This document shows, in pieces, positions 26,365 to 37,117 of a stretch of DNA of 64,000 bases. Position 1 is the first letter of the stretch, and every line of letters begins with the position of its first letter. The position numbers and the translations under genes are program-made. Origin of the DNA: Pristionchus mayeri (taxonomy: Eukaryota; Nematoda; Chromadorea; Rhabditida; Neodiplogasteridae); contig BTRK01000004.1 in the NCBI GenBank assembly GCA_036245805.1, forward strand, positions 22,258,001-22,322,000. Direction: 5' to 3'. The notes beneath the pieces were generated by a model, which saw only the letters and a list, made by a program, of their open reading frames with translations, searched no databases and was not told where the DNA came from.

Positions 26365-27412
26365 ATGCGATTCCTCCCCTTCTTTCTCCTATTGGTTGCA
26401 TTCCTACATGCAAAGAAGGCAAGGAAACAAGGTAAACAAAGTTATGCTGTCTTGCACCAATAAGGTAATATATTTAATAAAACTGAAGATATTATCATGT
26501 ATTCTCTTTCTGAAATTTGTTGTGTTATACTGAACACAGTGACGACGACGACTCCCTCTCCTCCCACTACTCCGAATATGCCTGAGTTCCTGACTCATGC
26601 TTCTGATTCTGCCAAGAAGGAATACGTCGACATCGCGACTAACGACAACATCGTGAAAGCGACGAAGGAGAAGGTGAGGAATCCCTTCCTTCCTTCCCCA
26701 TTCATTCCCCTCTACAGGCTCTCCTCTCATGGGCACAGCGAAACGGAGAACCCCTTCTGGTTTGATTCCCTTCCCTTCTCTTCCATCGATCCATTTAGAG
26801 TGCCTACACTAACTACACTGCTGATGTTCAGTCACAGAAGAAGCAGAAGGACGCGAGGATGCAGGAGGTGCCCCCTCTCCCCCCCCCCCCCCCACCCCCC
26901 CCCCCCTCTATCTTCCCTGTCTCAGATCGTGCTTCTCCTATCTGACTCAGCCCAGAAGGCGGATGCCTCCATCCGTATCATCGCCAACGACGATTCCCTC
27001 ACTCCCAAACAGGAATCGGATCAGATCGCCAAGCAATTCAGGAAGGTATCACTCACTTCGGACATTCTCAGTTGTCCTCTACAATCTCTTATCTCTCCTA
27101 TCTGGTCATCTCCAGTATACAAATGAAGTGTTTGGGGCATTCAGTGCAAATGGAATATGCAGCATGGAATATGCACAGGTGCATCAAGGCATTCAGAGCA
27201 CAGATTCCTATGAGAAAACTGTACCGGAAGGTGCACGAAGGGCTTGTTTTGATTGCTGAACTTCGACTGAGTAAACTGAGCATGCTGACAGATAACTTAT
27301 TCGTGATTCTTAGCTACAATCCGTATTTTCTAAATCTTCTTTGCAGATCAAACCCTCCGTGAGGAAGGAACTGATGACTGCAATGGAGAGTGCGAGTGCA
27401 ATTGAAGAGTGA
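26365..27412 (+). CDS. SXP/RAL-2 family (DUF148) secreted nematode protein
   Basis: The ATG at 26365 gives signal peptide MRFLPFFLLLLVAFLHAKK. After a Thr/Pro linker, the conserved domain reads MPEFLTHASDSAKKEYVDIA, KEKALLSWAQRNGEP, AYTNYTADVQSQKKQKDARM, LLSDSAQKADASIRIIANDD, SLTPKQESDQIAKQFRK and finally IKPSVRKELMTAMESASAIE, stop 27410-27412. The pattern of a helical N-part, a DxxLT motif and a final VRxEL segment is that of the nematode-restricted SXP/RAL-2 / ANIS5 family, whose parasite members are secreted antigens. About five exons; all joins checked keep frame. An intron near 26.88 kb holds a long poly-C tract. Confidence 0.8.
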
Positions 27413-27958
27413 GAAGTGATGGAGTGATGGAAGTACTCTCGTCCATTCCCACATGGCCTCCATTAAAGTGCATCTCCTTCTCTATAAATTTCACCGCACC
27501 ACAGGACATTTCTCAATCGACTGTTGCATTCCCCCCTTCACCGTTCCATAACTAGTACCTATCTCTCCATCATTCAGTACTTGTTGCATCCATTTCCTTC
27601 CTTTTCTTCACTCAATCCGCTCATAACGTTCATCTGTTCATTCTATTCATGACGTAATCTTGTTTTTTCTCGCTCCTATCTTTAGCCTCTTTCCTCTTCC
27701 AGAAGGGCAGCAAATATTTTTCTTCCTTTGGCAAGCAGCTACTACAAAACCTCGTATCTTCTCCTTCCCTTCTGCCATTCCCCTCTTTCTCTTTATTCAT
27801 TGCTCAGTTCTGCCCCTCGATTGGTCTCTCGATTAGGCAGTTTCCTCTTTCTGCAGAGTAGTCACAGGGTGTTTGCTTCTCTGTGTCTTATCTCCCTTCC
27901 CACGTGGTCGAGTGATTACCTCGATCTTCCCCTTCTCATTCCCCCTTCACTCCTCAGA
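27413..27958. other. Intergenic or 5' region, no clear gene
   Basis: Pyrimidine-rich sequence follows the SXP/RAL-2 gene. Open frames near 27.75-28.0 kb encode hydrophobic Ser/Leu-rich peptides typical of C/T-rich DNA and lack a consistent start or splice pattern. It may include upstream exons of the next small membrane protein. Confidence 0.4.
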
Positions 27959-28477
27959 TGTTCTCACTCGCTCTCATCACATTCTTCTCTTCTCTTCCTG
28001 TCTCGATCATCGCAGCCATGAATTCCCATCCAGTCACTGCTTACTTCCTAGAGGTTAGAAAGGAGAATCAAGGGGGGAAGAGAGCTTTATTCTTTCTGAA
28101 CTTCTTTTTTTGCATTTTGCACATGGATTGAGTAATGAAGCGGAAGAGAACAACAATTGATTGGAAGAAAGGGACAAAAATAAATTGATCGCACTGTGAC
28201 TTCGATGACATCACAGTTGCAGATGGGGAAGTACTCGAACTATTAGGATGGATGGGCAAAGTTTCTTCTTGTATTCAATCGATTCCTTCTGCAGGGATTG
28301 GTGCTTCTCCTGCAGGATCATCTCTTCGGACTGCTCCTCATTCTCTTCCAATCTTTCCTCCTTGCATACACGACTGTGAAGATGCTCGGATACGGTCAGT
28401 CCCCCTTCCCTCTATCAATGTCTTCCTTATCGAATCTAGTCAGTTCGCTTGCAGAAATCTACCTCTCAGTGGACTAA
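27959..28477 (+). CDS. Small putative two-pass membrane protein
   Basis: Not recognised. An ATG directly after a CCTCAG acceptor opens MFSLALITFFSSLPVSIIAA. The exon ends FLEG across a GTTAGA donor, the second exon gives HLFGLLLILFQSFLLAYTTV, and the third adds EIYLSVD with stop 28475-28477. All three joins keep phase, giving about 70 residues with two hydrophobic segments. The protein may be longer if the first CCTCAG is an internal acceptor rather than a spliced-leader site. It could also be the end of a larger membrane protein. Confidence 0.35.
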
Positions 28478-28837
28478 TCTCCGATCACTCGATCATCTCT
28501 CAGACGTGTTTGTACATTCGGCACCAAGTGATCTCTACTCAATCCTTCTAATTCATACCTACGGTTCTCATCTGTCACTTTCACTGGTAAAAGTAATTGA
28601 TAAAGAGATGAAAGTATAGCTGATTGTGAGACTACATGAACTACCCATTCAACTCCTCGTGTGTATGCATCGTATTTAGCGAAAGCCGATTTATACGAAC
28701 ATTTACATAGAATGTGATCAAGTTTACTCGCAAAGAAGAGATCGAAACTGGGAAAGCGGAAGGGTCACAGGGAGAAAGAGAAAAGAATCACTGAAGAGAT
28801 TGAAGCAAATTGACGAGATTTATTGGGTTATTGCCAT
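28478..28837. other. Convergent intergenic region, nothing seen
   Basis: AT-richer sequence between two convergent genes, without exon-like content; probably the two 3' UTRs. Confidence 0.5.
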
Positions 28838-30758
28838 TTAGTTGAAAGCCTGAAAATGATTTATTTTGTTCATATATTTGGTTAATTTCCATACCTGTAT
28901 GCAGTTCATGATCAACTCTCCAGCAGCATCAGTCACTCCCGTGTGCACCTCCCCCACCACCTACAAGGCACTCCCCCATTATTACTAGCAGAAATATTGG
29001 CATTATCATTCAAAATATTTCATTTTTAGCTGTGGCTTACTGCACTGGATGAATTAGTTGCTAGTGATATTGGTTCAATGCATTTGACAACATATTTTTC
29101 GTTACGGTGCTACGTCAATGGGGGAAGAGTAATTTGATGTGATGGGAGGGATTCTCATTGCCTCCCCCCCCCCTTTCTCCTACCTGATCTGCTTCCCCTG
29201 CTGCACTTCGAAGGACGAGATTGTATCGACGTCGTTTGACGTAAGTGACTATCACCTGAGGGATGGAATCCCTCTCCACTCCAAGCATCCCCATTCCCTC
29301 ACCTGCACCAGCATGACTGTACCGATGGAGGAGAGCATTCGACCACCGAAGTTAAGAGCCCCCACGAGGTACTTGGATGGACCTTCCACCAGAGCTGCGA
29401 AGGAAGATATCCAGAGGGAATCGAGAGGGAGATCACCTTTCTTCAGCTTCTTATTCGTGATTTCCTGATTGGTGACAGTGCTCTCGATGAGTTCCTTGTT
29501 CAATTGGGCAGAGTAGACAGACATGAGATAGGAGCAAACGGAGCAGAGAAGACCCACGATCAGGAAGAAGACGACCCCCGCGATCTGATTGTCTGAGGGG
29601 GGGGATGACTTATCCAACCATCCTTCTCTACTTTGACCCCTCCCCAATATAATTTATATAATAAATGCCTCGAGTATGCTTCCATAGTAATCATTTAATA
29701 AAATTTTCTACGAATAAAAGTTTCATAACTGTGATCAAGAAAACAGCAACTGGTAATTCGAGTCTGATAAATTCTTGACTCATAGCTTGCGAAAGATTCC
29801 CATTTGTCTCTACCACTTCTCTCCGACCGGATGCCTTCCGTGTTTGCTTCTACTCTGAGAAATACTCACTGCTCTCACGCTTTTGGGGGAAGAATGGCAA
29901 GGAAACACCAGCAAATGATAAATGGGAGAAGGACTGACTTTTGAGTCTCTGTATCTTCTGGTTGATGTCCTTCATGTAGGAAGTGATGGAGGAGAGAGAA
30001 GGACTCTTCTTCATTCCTCCCACTTTGAGATGACCCGAGTCTCTCTTCTTCTTCGAATCTCTTCGAGGAGGAAGGGGATCGTCCTCTCCCAACTGAAGGA
30101 AAGGACTGTTCATCTCACTCGGATCTTCTCTTCACTCACCTCATCGATATCTGGTTCCTCATCATCTTCATCATCTTCGATGGTAATCTTCGGTGGTTCT
30201 CTCAATGGAAGCTTCTGCTGGGGCATCTCGTACTTCAATTCCTCCAGTACGAAGAATTGGTTGTCTTTCAACGGTTTGGGGGACTGAAAATGGAAGGAAG
30301 GAGAAGATTGAGACTTCTAGCCTCTCATTATAGAGCAACGTAATGCCACCCTTGTTAGAAAAAAATTGTATCGAAGTCATATTGTAGTTGAATTGTTTTA
30401 CCATGCCCTGTTCCATCTTCTTCACTAAATCCATTTCTCTCTTCACTGCTTCTTCGTTCTCTCTTCTAACCGCAATTCATCTGTCAAGATGAGAAAATAA
30501 CTGGAGAGATGAAGAATTGAGAGGGGAAGAAGGACTCCAAAGGGGAAATTGGATAGAAACACGAAGACGCAAGGGAATTCTTGAGATGAAGCGAGAGCCT
30601 TGATTTCGAAAGAGAGTCGAGGGCCGATCGAGAGGGAGAGAGGACTGGGAATGGAATGAGTCATGGAATGGAGGTAGTTCTCTCCTCTGAGTAGTAATGA
30701 GCTCCCCCTTCAAATGACAACTGACGAAGGGAAAGCAGAGAAGGGCGAGGATTCCCAT
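28838..30758 (-). CDS. Coiled-coil, two-pass membrane protein of unknown function
   Basis: Not recognised. A candidate start at 30758 gives the hydrophobic MGILALLCFPFVSCHLKGEL. Exons downstream encode charged helical sequence (KREMDLVKKMEQGM), LKDNQFFVLEELKYEMPQQK, an acidic DDEDDEEPDIDE run, a basic Ser-rich stretch, then a membrane segment (AGVVFFLIVGLLCSVCSYLM), a helical stretch (LNKELIESTVTNQEITNKK), a second hydrophobic part (YLVGALNFGGRMLSSIGTVM), VIVTYVKRRRYN, GEVHTGVTDAAGELIMN and the end CIQAFN, stop 28838-28840. The C-terminal half joins cleanly over four exons. The link from the first exon to the coiled-coil exon was not resolved, so the start is a guess. Confidence 0.6.
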
Positions 30759-31191
30759 CCCACTCAGTCTCCTCTCGTTATCAAGTTACCATCGAAGGAA
30801 CACGAAATATGCATCCAGCAGCTTCCCATGAACAGAAAGAAGACCAAAATAAGAAGAATTGAAAATAATTGAGGAGAAGCGAACGAAGGACAGACAAACA
30901 AGCTACACGACGAGTCTGAGAGAAGTCCTGCTTCTTCCCTCTCCCTCTCTCTCCTCCTTCTCTCTCTCTCTTTCCTTTCCAGTCCTTCTTTCCTCTCGTC
31001 TCTCTTCAGAATGCAGTCGATTCGTTGTAGAGGCGAGGGAAAGAGAAACCCTTTGCTGCTCCACTCAGGGAGACCAACTCTGATTTGTGCACAATGCTGC
31101 GAAGTCTCTTTGAAACTCTTCGTTCAAATAGAGAACAACAACTCTTTACTGGATGTCTCTTGAAGTGAGAGACTTGATGAACCAGATAAAT
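30759..31191. other. Intergenic, no gene seen
   Basis: This stretch contains a C/T-rich tract near 30935-31000 and lies between two minus-strand genes; it is probably promoter of the coiled-coil gene plus 3' UTR of the TMEM144-like gene. Confidence 0.5.
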
Positions 31192-32647
31192 TTAAGTGGG
31201 TGTGTTCTTGGAGACGGCTATTAGAGTGATGCCAGCGATTGTGATGAGATAGGCGAGACCGAGAGTTGAGAGGTTGAATTTGCCCTGAGGGAGAATTGAG
31301 AGGAGGGGAAGGAAGGGAAAGCGACTGACGTGGATTTCCTTGTAGAAGAGAACTGCCCAGAGAGTATTCACGATGCCTGGAGCAATGGCACAAATGGGGA
31401 AGACGATCGCCTGAGGAGAAGGATTAATTGGGGAGGGGAGAAGGGGCACCTGGTCCAGATTTTCCATGGCGACGAATAGGAAAGATGTAGCGATGCCGTA
31501 GAGTATTCCATCCAGGAGAGATGGAACTGCGATCTCGACGTTGATGAAGGGAAGATTACGACTGAAGGGGACGAATAGGGGAGGGAGAAGGGAGAGAGAG
31601 AGTACCGGATGAGGGAATAAACAGTGAAGATGATGAGAGAAGTGAGGATGGATCCAATGGCGAATGAGAGCATGTATGCACCATTGTGAGGGGAGAGACC
31701 GGGATAACCTGCAAGGGAGGGATGATCAGCCAGTCTTCCCTTTCCTCACCGTGACTGTGCTGCACTCGAAGATAATTGATGGGAGTAGGCGTGTTTCCAT
31801 ACAGAAATCCACAGAGAACAGCGAGAACGAAGGCACTGCATAATAGATCTCGTTGGTGGGAATAAAAGTGCATGATGTACATCACTCTCATCTTGATGGG
31901 TGTTCCTTCCTTCTTCGTCTCATGGAAGAATGGTCTTCCAATTCCGACAGTTCGGAAGTTCATTGGCTGTGCTTCGTAATGGGGAGCAGGTCGAGTCGGG
32001 ATGGGATTTGATCGAACGAAAGTAAAGATCAAACCACTAAAAACAATATTCAGCATTTTTTTCTGCAAGCTTGCAGCTGAAATGATGGAAGGCTCATCTC
32101 ACCCCAAACACAATACGACGACTCCAATAATATTGAGGATATTGCTGGCTGGAAGTTCAGCCGGAGTCCCGAATAGACCGAATCTGGATGGGTGATCTCC
32201 CTCCCCTCCCTTCTTCTTTCCTTCTCTTCTCACCTCGCCACTGCCCATCCACTGAGTGCAGCGACGATATTCCATACGAGTCCTCCCACTGCCATTCCCA
32301 CTCCCTCCATAATGAAGATGGAACACGAATTGGCTGAGCGAGTCATTGATCTCCCCTCCCCCTCTCCTTCTCTCCTCACCCAGTGCATAGCAGACTCCAG
32401 AGAGGAGTGCGAGAGGGAAAACAGTGGGAGTGGAATAGGCGAAGGAAGAGATCAGACAGGGGATCAACTGACCCACACTCATCATCAGGGCAACGAAGAT
32501 CCCTCAATCTCTTGCTCTCTCTCTCAAGGTGGAAGGGGACTGACCATCTCTAGCTTCGAACTTCTTGATGGGTACGAAGACAGTTCCGAATGCGACGACA
32601 CAGATGACAGTTGCCAATACTCCGAGTAACAAATTCTGCTCCACCAT
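31192..32647 (-). CDS. TMEM144-like multipass transporter (drug/metabolite-type)
   Basis: A polytopic membrane protein of the TMEM144 family, predicted carbohydrate or metabolite transporters related to the DMT superfamily. From the ATG at 32647, directly after a CTTTCAG acceptor: VEQNLLLGVLATVICVVAFG with TVFVPIKKFEARDG; MMSVGQLIPCLISSFAYSTP; VFPLALLSGVCYALG; a SNILNIIGVVVLCLG segment; LLCSAFVLAVLCGFLYGNTP; AYMLSFAIGSILTSLIIFTV; LLDGILYGIATSFLFVAMEN; QAIVFPICAIAPGIVNTLWA with VLFYKEIHGK; LGLAYLITIAGITLIAVSKN and end TPT, stop 31192-31194. The TVFVPIKKF and FLYGNTP signatures and about ten helices match the family. The gene stands alone between two other minus-strand genes. Confidence 0.9.
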
Positions 32648-33656
32648 CTGAAAGGACGATCGATAGAGATGATGGAGGGAAGGAGGGAAGAGTGGAAGGG
32701 GAGGGTCGATCGAAGGACGGCACTCCATTCATTATTCATGCGGACAAAAGAGGTATGACGATATTCTTTTTATCTCCTGTTTAGTTCTTTAGTTGCAAGA
32801 AAATTTGATTGAAACGAGTGCGTATTAATGAGTGATCCTGGTTGATCGACTCTTCTGAAGAACTTGGTGTTGAACGTAGAGTCTGATACTTCATTTTTTC
32901 TCCTTTGTTTATTACAATTCTGAGAGATCACAGCATCTCCATTGTGAATATCTCAATCAAGTGGGTATTCAGTCCCTCTCACAATCTAATGAACGGGGAA
33001 TGGATTGAGTGCAGAGTGGACGTCATCCATGAATCACCTGCTTTGAATATGAGAGAGAGAGAATGAGTGAATTGTTTCCCATCAGATAGAAAATGAGAGA
33101 AACTCGATGGAAACTCGAGAGAATCGAATCGTCATCACATTGCAACAGTATCTGAAACGATATGAGAGGCATGAGGAGAAGGGACAACTTGCCGATATCC
33201 ACTGATCTCACGGAAGAGAGAGGCTTCGAATCAAGATACACCTCCCCCATAATATCCTTGAATGCACGTCATACACACTCTCGATCGACAGAAGGATACG
33301 GTAGACTGAATGGGAAAACTTTCTTTGATCTTCCAAGTCCCCGATATTTTCTTCGATGGACTCTCCTCCTATCACGTCCTACTTCACTCACTTTTTTTAA
33401 ATTCTAATATATGACCTTGTCTCGATCGATTCTGATGGTGATGAAGACCGAGAGAAGGATCCAAGTGATGCAGAAGGACTCATCTCGCTACTTTGATAGA
33501 TGGAAAGTAGCAAATGCAAGAAGGAAAACAAGAAGTAGTATATAATTCAAATTTATTCCGAATTTCATGAAGATTACTCCCTTCTTCTTGCTATGAATGA
33601 TACGCATATAAGTTTGACAACAAGTCTCATTTAGCATAGTGACTGATTTATCCGCA
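32648..33656. other. Intergenic, no gene recognised
   Basis: This holds the upstream region of the TMEM144-like gene and the 3' region of the chemoreceptor gene. A minus-strand open frame at 33488-33721 largely overlaps the last exon of the chemoreceptor in another frame and is not kept. Confidence 0.45.
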
Positions 33657-35038
33657 TTAAATGTGAACAGCCGAAGTCTCGAATCGAGAAGAAACATCAA
33701 TGGTCGGGGGATCTGAATCAACCACTTGGGTCTATTCGCATCGATTCACTTACTCATATGATTTCTGACTAGGAACCGTCTAATGTGACGTCTGAATGGC
33801 GGCGTTCCCATTATGATCATGAGGGAATGGACTAGAGAATTAACCGAGAGGAGGAAAAGAGTACTAACGAAGATAACTTAAATAGAAAATGAGAGTTAAA
33901 AGGGGATGGCACAGTACTGTCATGGTGTCCAATCCACAACATCGACACTGTAAATCCAATTGGAACTGCCAGGAAAGTTCCGAATATAACGATCTATGAA
34001 ATAAACTTTAGTCGTTACCACGGAGTTGTTCTCACTTGAATCAGAGACAAAAGCGTTTGTCAGAAATTAATTGTAGTGCGCACACTAGAAGATCTCGGAA
34101 TGACAAATAAAGGTTGTTTTGTGGGGAACCTACTTCACGTGGCCTCGATATTTCGACATTAGAAAGATAATGTGACCAGCACAGAAGAAAGCGAAAATTG
34201 GTTCCAATGATAAGGAAGATTAAAGCACCGCTGATCTAATGGAAATTATGATTTTAATGTATAAATGCTTTTTGAATCCTTTCTATCTCACAATGGAATC
34301 TTGTCGACTAATCACGCCAAAGTTTCGTTTCTCTTCGATGAATCGACAATCGGGACACAACTGCAGTAATAACAATGGATTAATAACTGGATCTCCTTAC
34401 TTCCTTCAGTAATTGCTCAGATCTCTGCTCCTCCTGATTTGATGTGATCAAAGCGTATCGAAAAGCAGGAATTGACATGTACAATATCAGTGATAGGGAA
34501 AAGGCTGGACATTCGAGGTTCTCGTTATTAAACATCATTCTCCATCCACCATTGCTGGTAGTTTTCCGAAGTTTCAAACCCGATGATTCTGGCAAAAGAT
34601 TCTGCTGACGATTGAAAATGAGGAGGATGAAGAATCCGCACAGTAAAATTACGAGGAAAATCCAAACTGCCTTAATATATCGGAAATATTAAGCTTGATG
34701 TGCACAGTATCTCACGTAATGCAAGTGAAATGGAAGGTAGTGGGGTTCACAAAGAAGACCAATGCAATATCCTCCCCCTAGAGTCGAATATATAAATGGA
34801 ACGAATAGAATAGTAAAGTGAAAATTTTGAACAAGATACAGAACCTGCATTGATTTATAGCTCGCCCTTGAAAAATAATTAAAATTACCTGAAAAATTAG
34901 AAAGACATTAAATATATTATTTGTATAGATCTTTCGATGTTTAACTATGAGATAAAGAGTGAATGAATTGAGGAGGAATGAGGAAATTCCGATGAAATTG
35001 CAGATCGGCCGAATGATCATGTCTGAAGGGAAGGCCAT
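33657..35038 (-). CDS. Nematode Str-superfamily chemoreceptor (serpentine receptor)
   Basis: A seven-transmembrane receptor of the kind used in nematode chemosensory neurons. The ATG at 35038 gives the first segment ICNFIGISSFLLNSFTLYLI followed by the typical KHRKIY and a second segment NIFNVFLIFQVILIIFQG. Later exons encode YYLPF-type loop sequence, ECPAFSLSLILYMSIPAFRY, a Cys-rich loop (LCPDCRFIEEKRNFGVISRQ), an AALIFLIIGTNF-like segment, a segment with LAVPIGFTVSMLWI, and the end of TM7 with MIIMGTPPFRRHIRRFL, equivalent to the family's PYR motif. A GTAAGT donor near 33752 and TTGATTCAG acceptor define a 46-bp intron and a short tail ending SAVHI, stop 33657-33659. The family (srh, sri or str) cannot be decided by eye, and not all middle exon joins were fixed. 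Confidence 0.75.
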
Positions 35039-36467
35039 TCACTCTGAGAAGGACAGAATCAGAGAATGAACGAGAGACTGGTAAACACTGTCAAGCACTC
35101 ACTTTCATTAGCCTGTCAACGAGACTGCGGCGTAACGACTATAAAGGCATGGTGCACCTATTTTGTAGTTCTCAAATTTGTATCTATTTGCAATAGCATC
35201 ACATGATAAGTGACGTGATAAGTATAAATTTTATGCATACCCATATGGTAAACTTCAACGTACTACATAATATTTGTACTTTTTCCTGTTTTGTGATTAT
35301 TCCCTCGTGCAATGAAAGCATGAACATGTTTTGTTCCAACAAATCGAATACAGTGTAAACGCCGTAATAAAATTAATCACTAACAGATATAATTATTTTC
35401 CCGATTATTGTTCTGTATTTTATCCCATCAATAGAAAATGTAATCGAGAAAGTTCTGTGAGAAATAATGCAGAGGGTTGTGAGAGATGTGGACGAGGGCC
35501 ATCGTCACATGCAGGAAACGCTTCTTCAGTTTCCCATTTCGTTCCACTCATCAATCAGTTATCGCGTTTGGTACACCAATGAAATGCGAAAATTGAGGAG
35601 AGAAATATTGGAAGGAGTGATTTACTCATTTTCTTATCAACAGGTTAATGAGATAATTTGTGGAATGATTACTAACCTTCTTCTCGATGAGTAGAATGGC
35701 GACTCATTATCATACGATGAGCAATTCACGGGATGATTCAGAACAAATTTTAAACCATTGACCACAATCGACATAATGCAATGAAGCTTCCCCTCTAAGC
35801 ATGGTTGTGAAAACAAAAAGTTGACAGAGCTTTGAATGTGTACTATCTCTGATCTCCCAGTTGTTTTCATTAAAATTAGCAGCATTCACTTAACATGTGC
35901 TCACTACTGTTTGCATGCCCTGCCAGGATTTGTATCCACAGGCTTCGAAACTCCACGGAGTCATGCATAATTATACAGTAATACATAATTGGCAGACAAT
36001 GGAACGTCTCTCACAATTATATGTAATGTGGGTACTATTTTGAATGCAAGTGTAAGATACTTTTCATTTACTTCAGCAGTTACAATAGATTGGTCCAAAG
36101 TTGAAAAACGACACTGTTGAAAAACAAGAACCACAATCAGCTGTGGACAGGTTGGTTCACTCGAAAGAATGACATTGACACATACACCAGAAGGAACAAT
36201 AGGCACATACTACACACTGAGATGGGAGCAATCAGAAGTGAACTCTGTCCCCTAGTAGGAAGAGCAGAGAATGGACACCGTCCTAAGTGAGAAACTAACG
36301 ATGAGAAGGAAGAAGAATCTGGACTGAGATCAATCGAAGCAAAATGCCAATTCAATACGAACTAATGGGTCAATAATCTTCCATTCCCATGGAGGGCCAA
36401 TGGTGCCAAATTAAGCACCCGTTGAACGATGAAGAGTCACTCGTTCGATCATCGAAGTGGTTCCATT

Positions 36468-36536
<69 letters not shown>

Positions 36537-36920
36537 AGGGGGGGAGGGGGACATGGATCATCACCCCATCCCTTTCAAAAGGTCGAGATTGCTAAGCCAA
36601 TCGCAATCTCATCGCATTTCTCCTTATCAGCACATGGAATCCTTTCTAGATGATTCTGTCCCTTCCCCCCTTTAGATTCTGTGATTTGTAGTCTCTTCCT
36701 TCTCTCTCTCTTTCAATCAGCGGGGGAAACACAAGCTGACGAAACTTCTCAGTGCTCTTTCATGGCTCGATCTTCTCTCATTTCTCTCTTGGTACAATAT
36801 CATTCGATCTCATCCTCCTCTTCCTCCTCCTCCTCTCTCTCTCTTCTTCATCTCTGATCTCTCTTCCATCACCCGGTCTCTCGTTGTCTCTCTCAGTCTC
36901 CGCCCTCTCTCTTCTTAGTT
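35039..36920. other. Long intergenic region, no gene recognised
   Basis: About 1.9 kb before the S-adenosylmethionine synthetase promoter. A plus-strand frame at 35467-35694 starts with ATG and ends NLLLDE, but matches nothing known and has no splice context. The left half is AT-rich; the right half holds a GA microsatellite and C/T-rich sequence. Confidence 0.4.
36469..36530 (+). repeat. (GA)n microsatellite, about 30 units
   Basis: An uninterrupted GA dinucleotide array on the plus strand, followed directly by a G-rich tract to about 36550. Intergenic, roughly 590 bases upstream of the S-adenosylmethionine synthetase start codon. Confidence 0.97.
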
Positions 36921-37117
36921 CCATATAAGGAGTTCATTGGAGAGGAGCTCTCTCCACTTCACTCTCATATCTTATCAATTCTTCCTCTCTAGATCAGACT
37001 CTCACTCAGTCCACTCATTCCCGCATTTTTTTCTGTCAGACGCCCTTGCTTCCTGATCCCTAGTACATTTCTCCGTTATTCTTCTGTGAAGCATCATTGA
37101 TTCCTTCAATCTTCAGA
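36921..37117 (+). promoter_or_regulatory. Candidate core promoter and 5' UTR of S-adenosylmethionine synthetase
   Basis: CCATATAAGG at 36921-36930 is a good TATA-box match about 190 bases before the ATG. It is followed by C/T-rich sequence as in many nematode promoters. A CTTCAG ends two bases before the ATG and could be a spliced-leader acceptor. Confidence 0.45.

Noticed and set aside
33488..33721. Minus-strand frame with a hydrophobic C-terminus, considered as a separate gene.
   Set aside because: It overlaps the last exon of the chemoreceptor in another frame, and a consensus GTAAGT...CAG intron explains that exon better.
35467..35694. A 75-codon plus-strand frame starting with ATG.
   Set aside because: No signal peptide, domain, splice sites or neighbouring exons; not distinguishable from chance.
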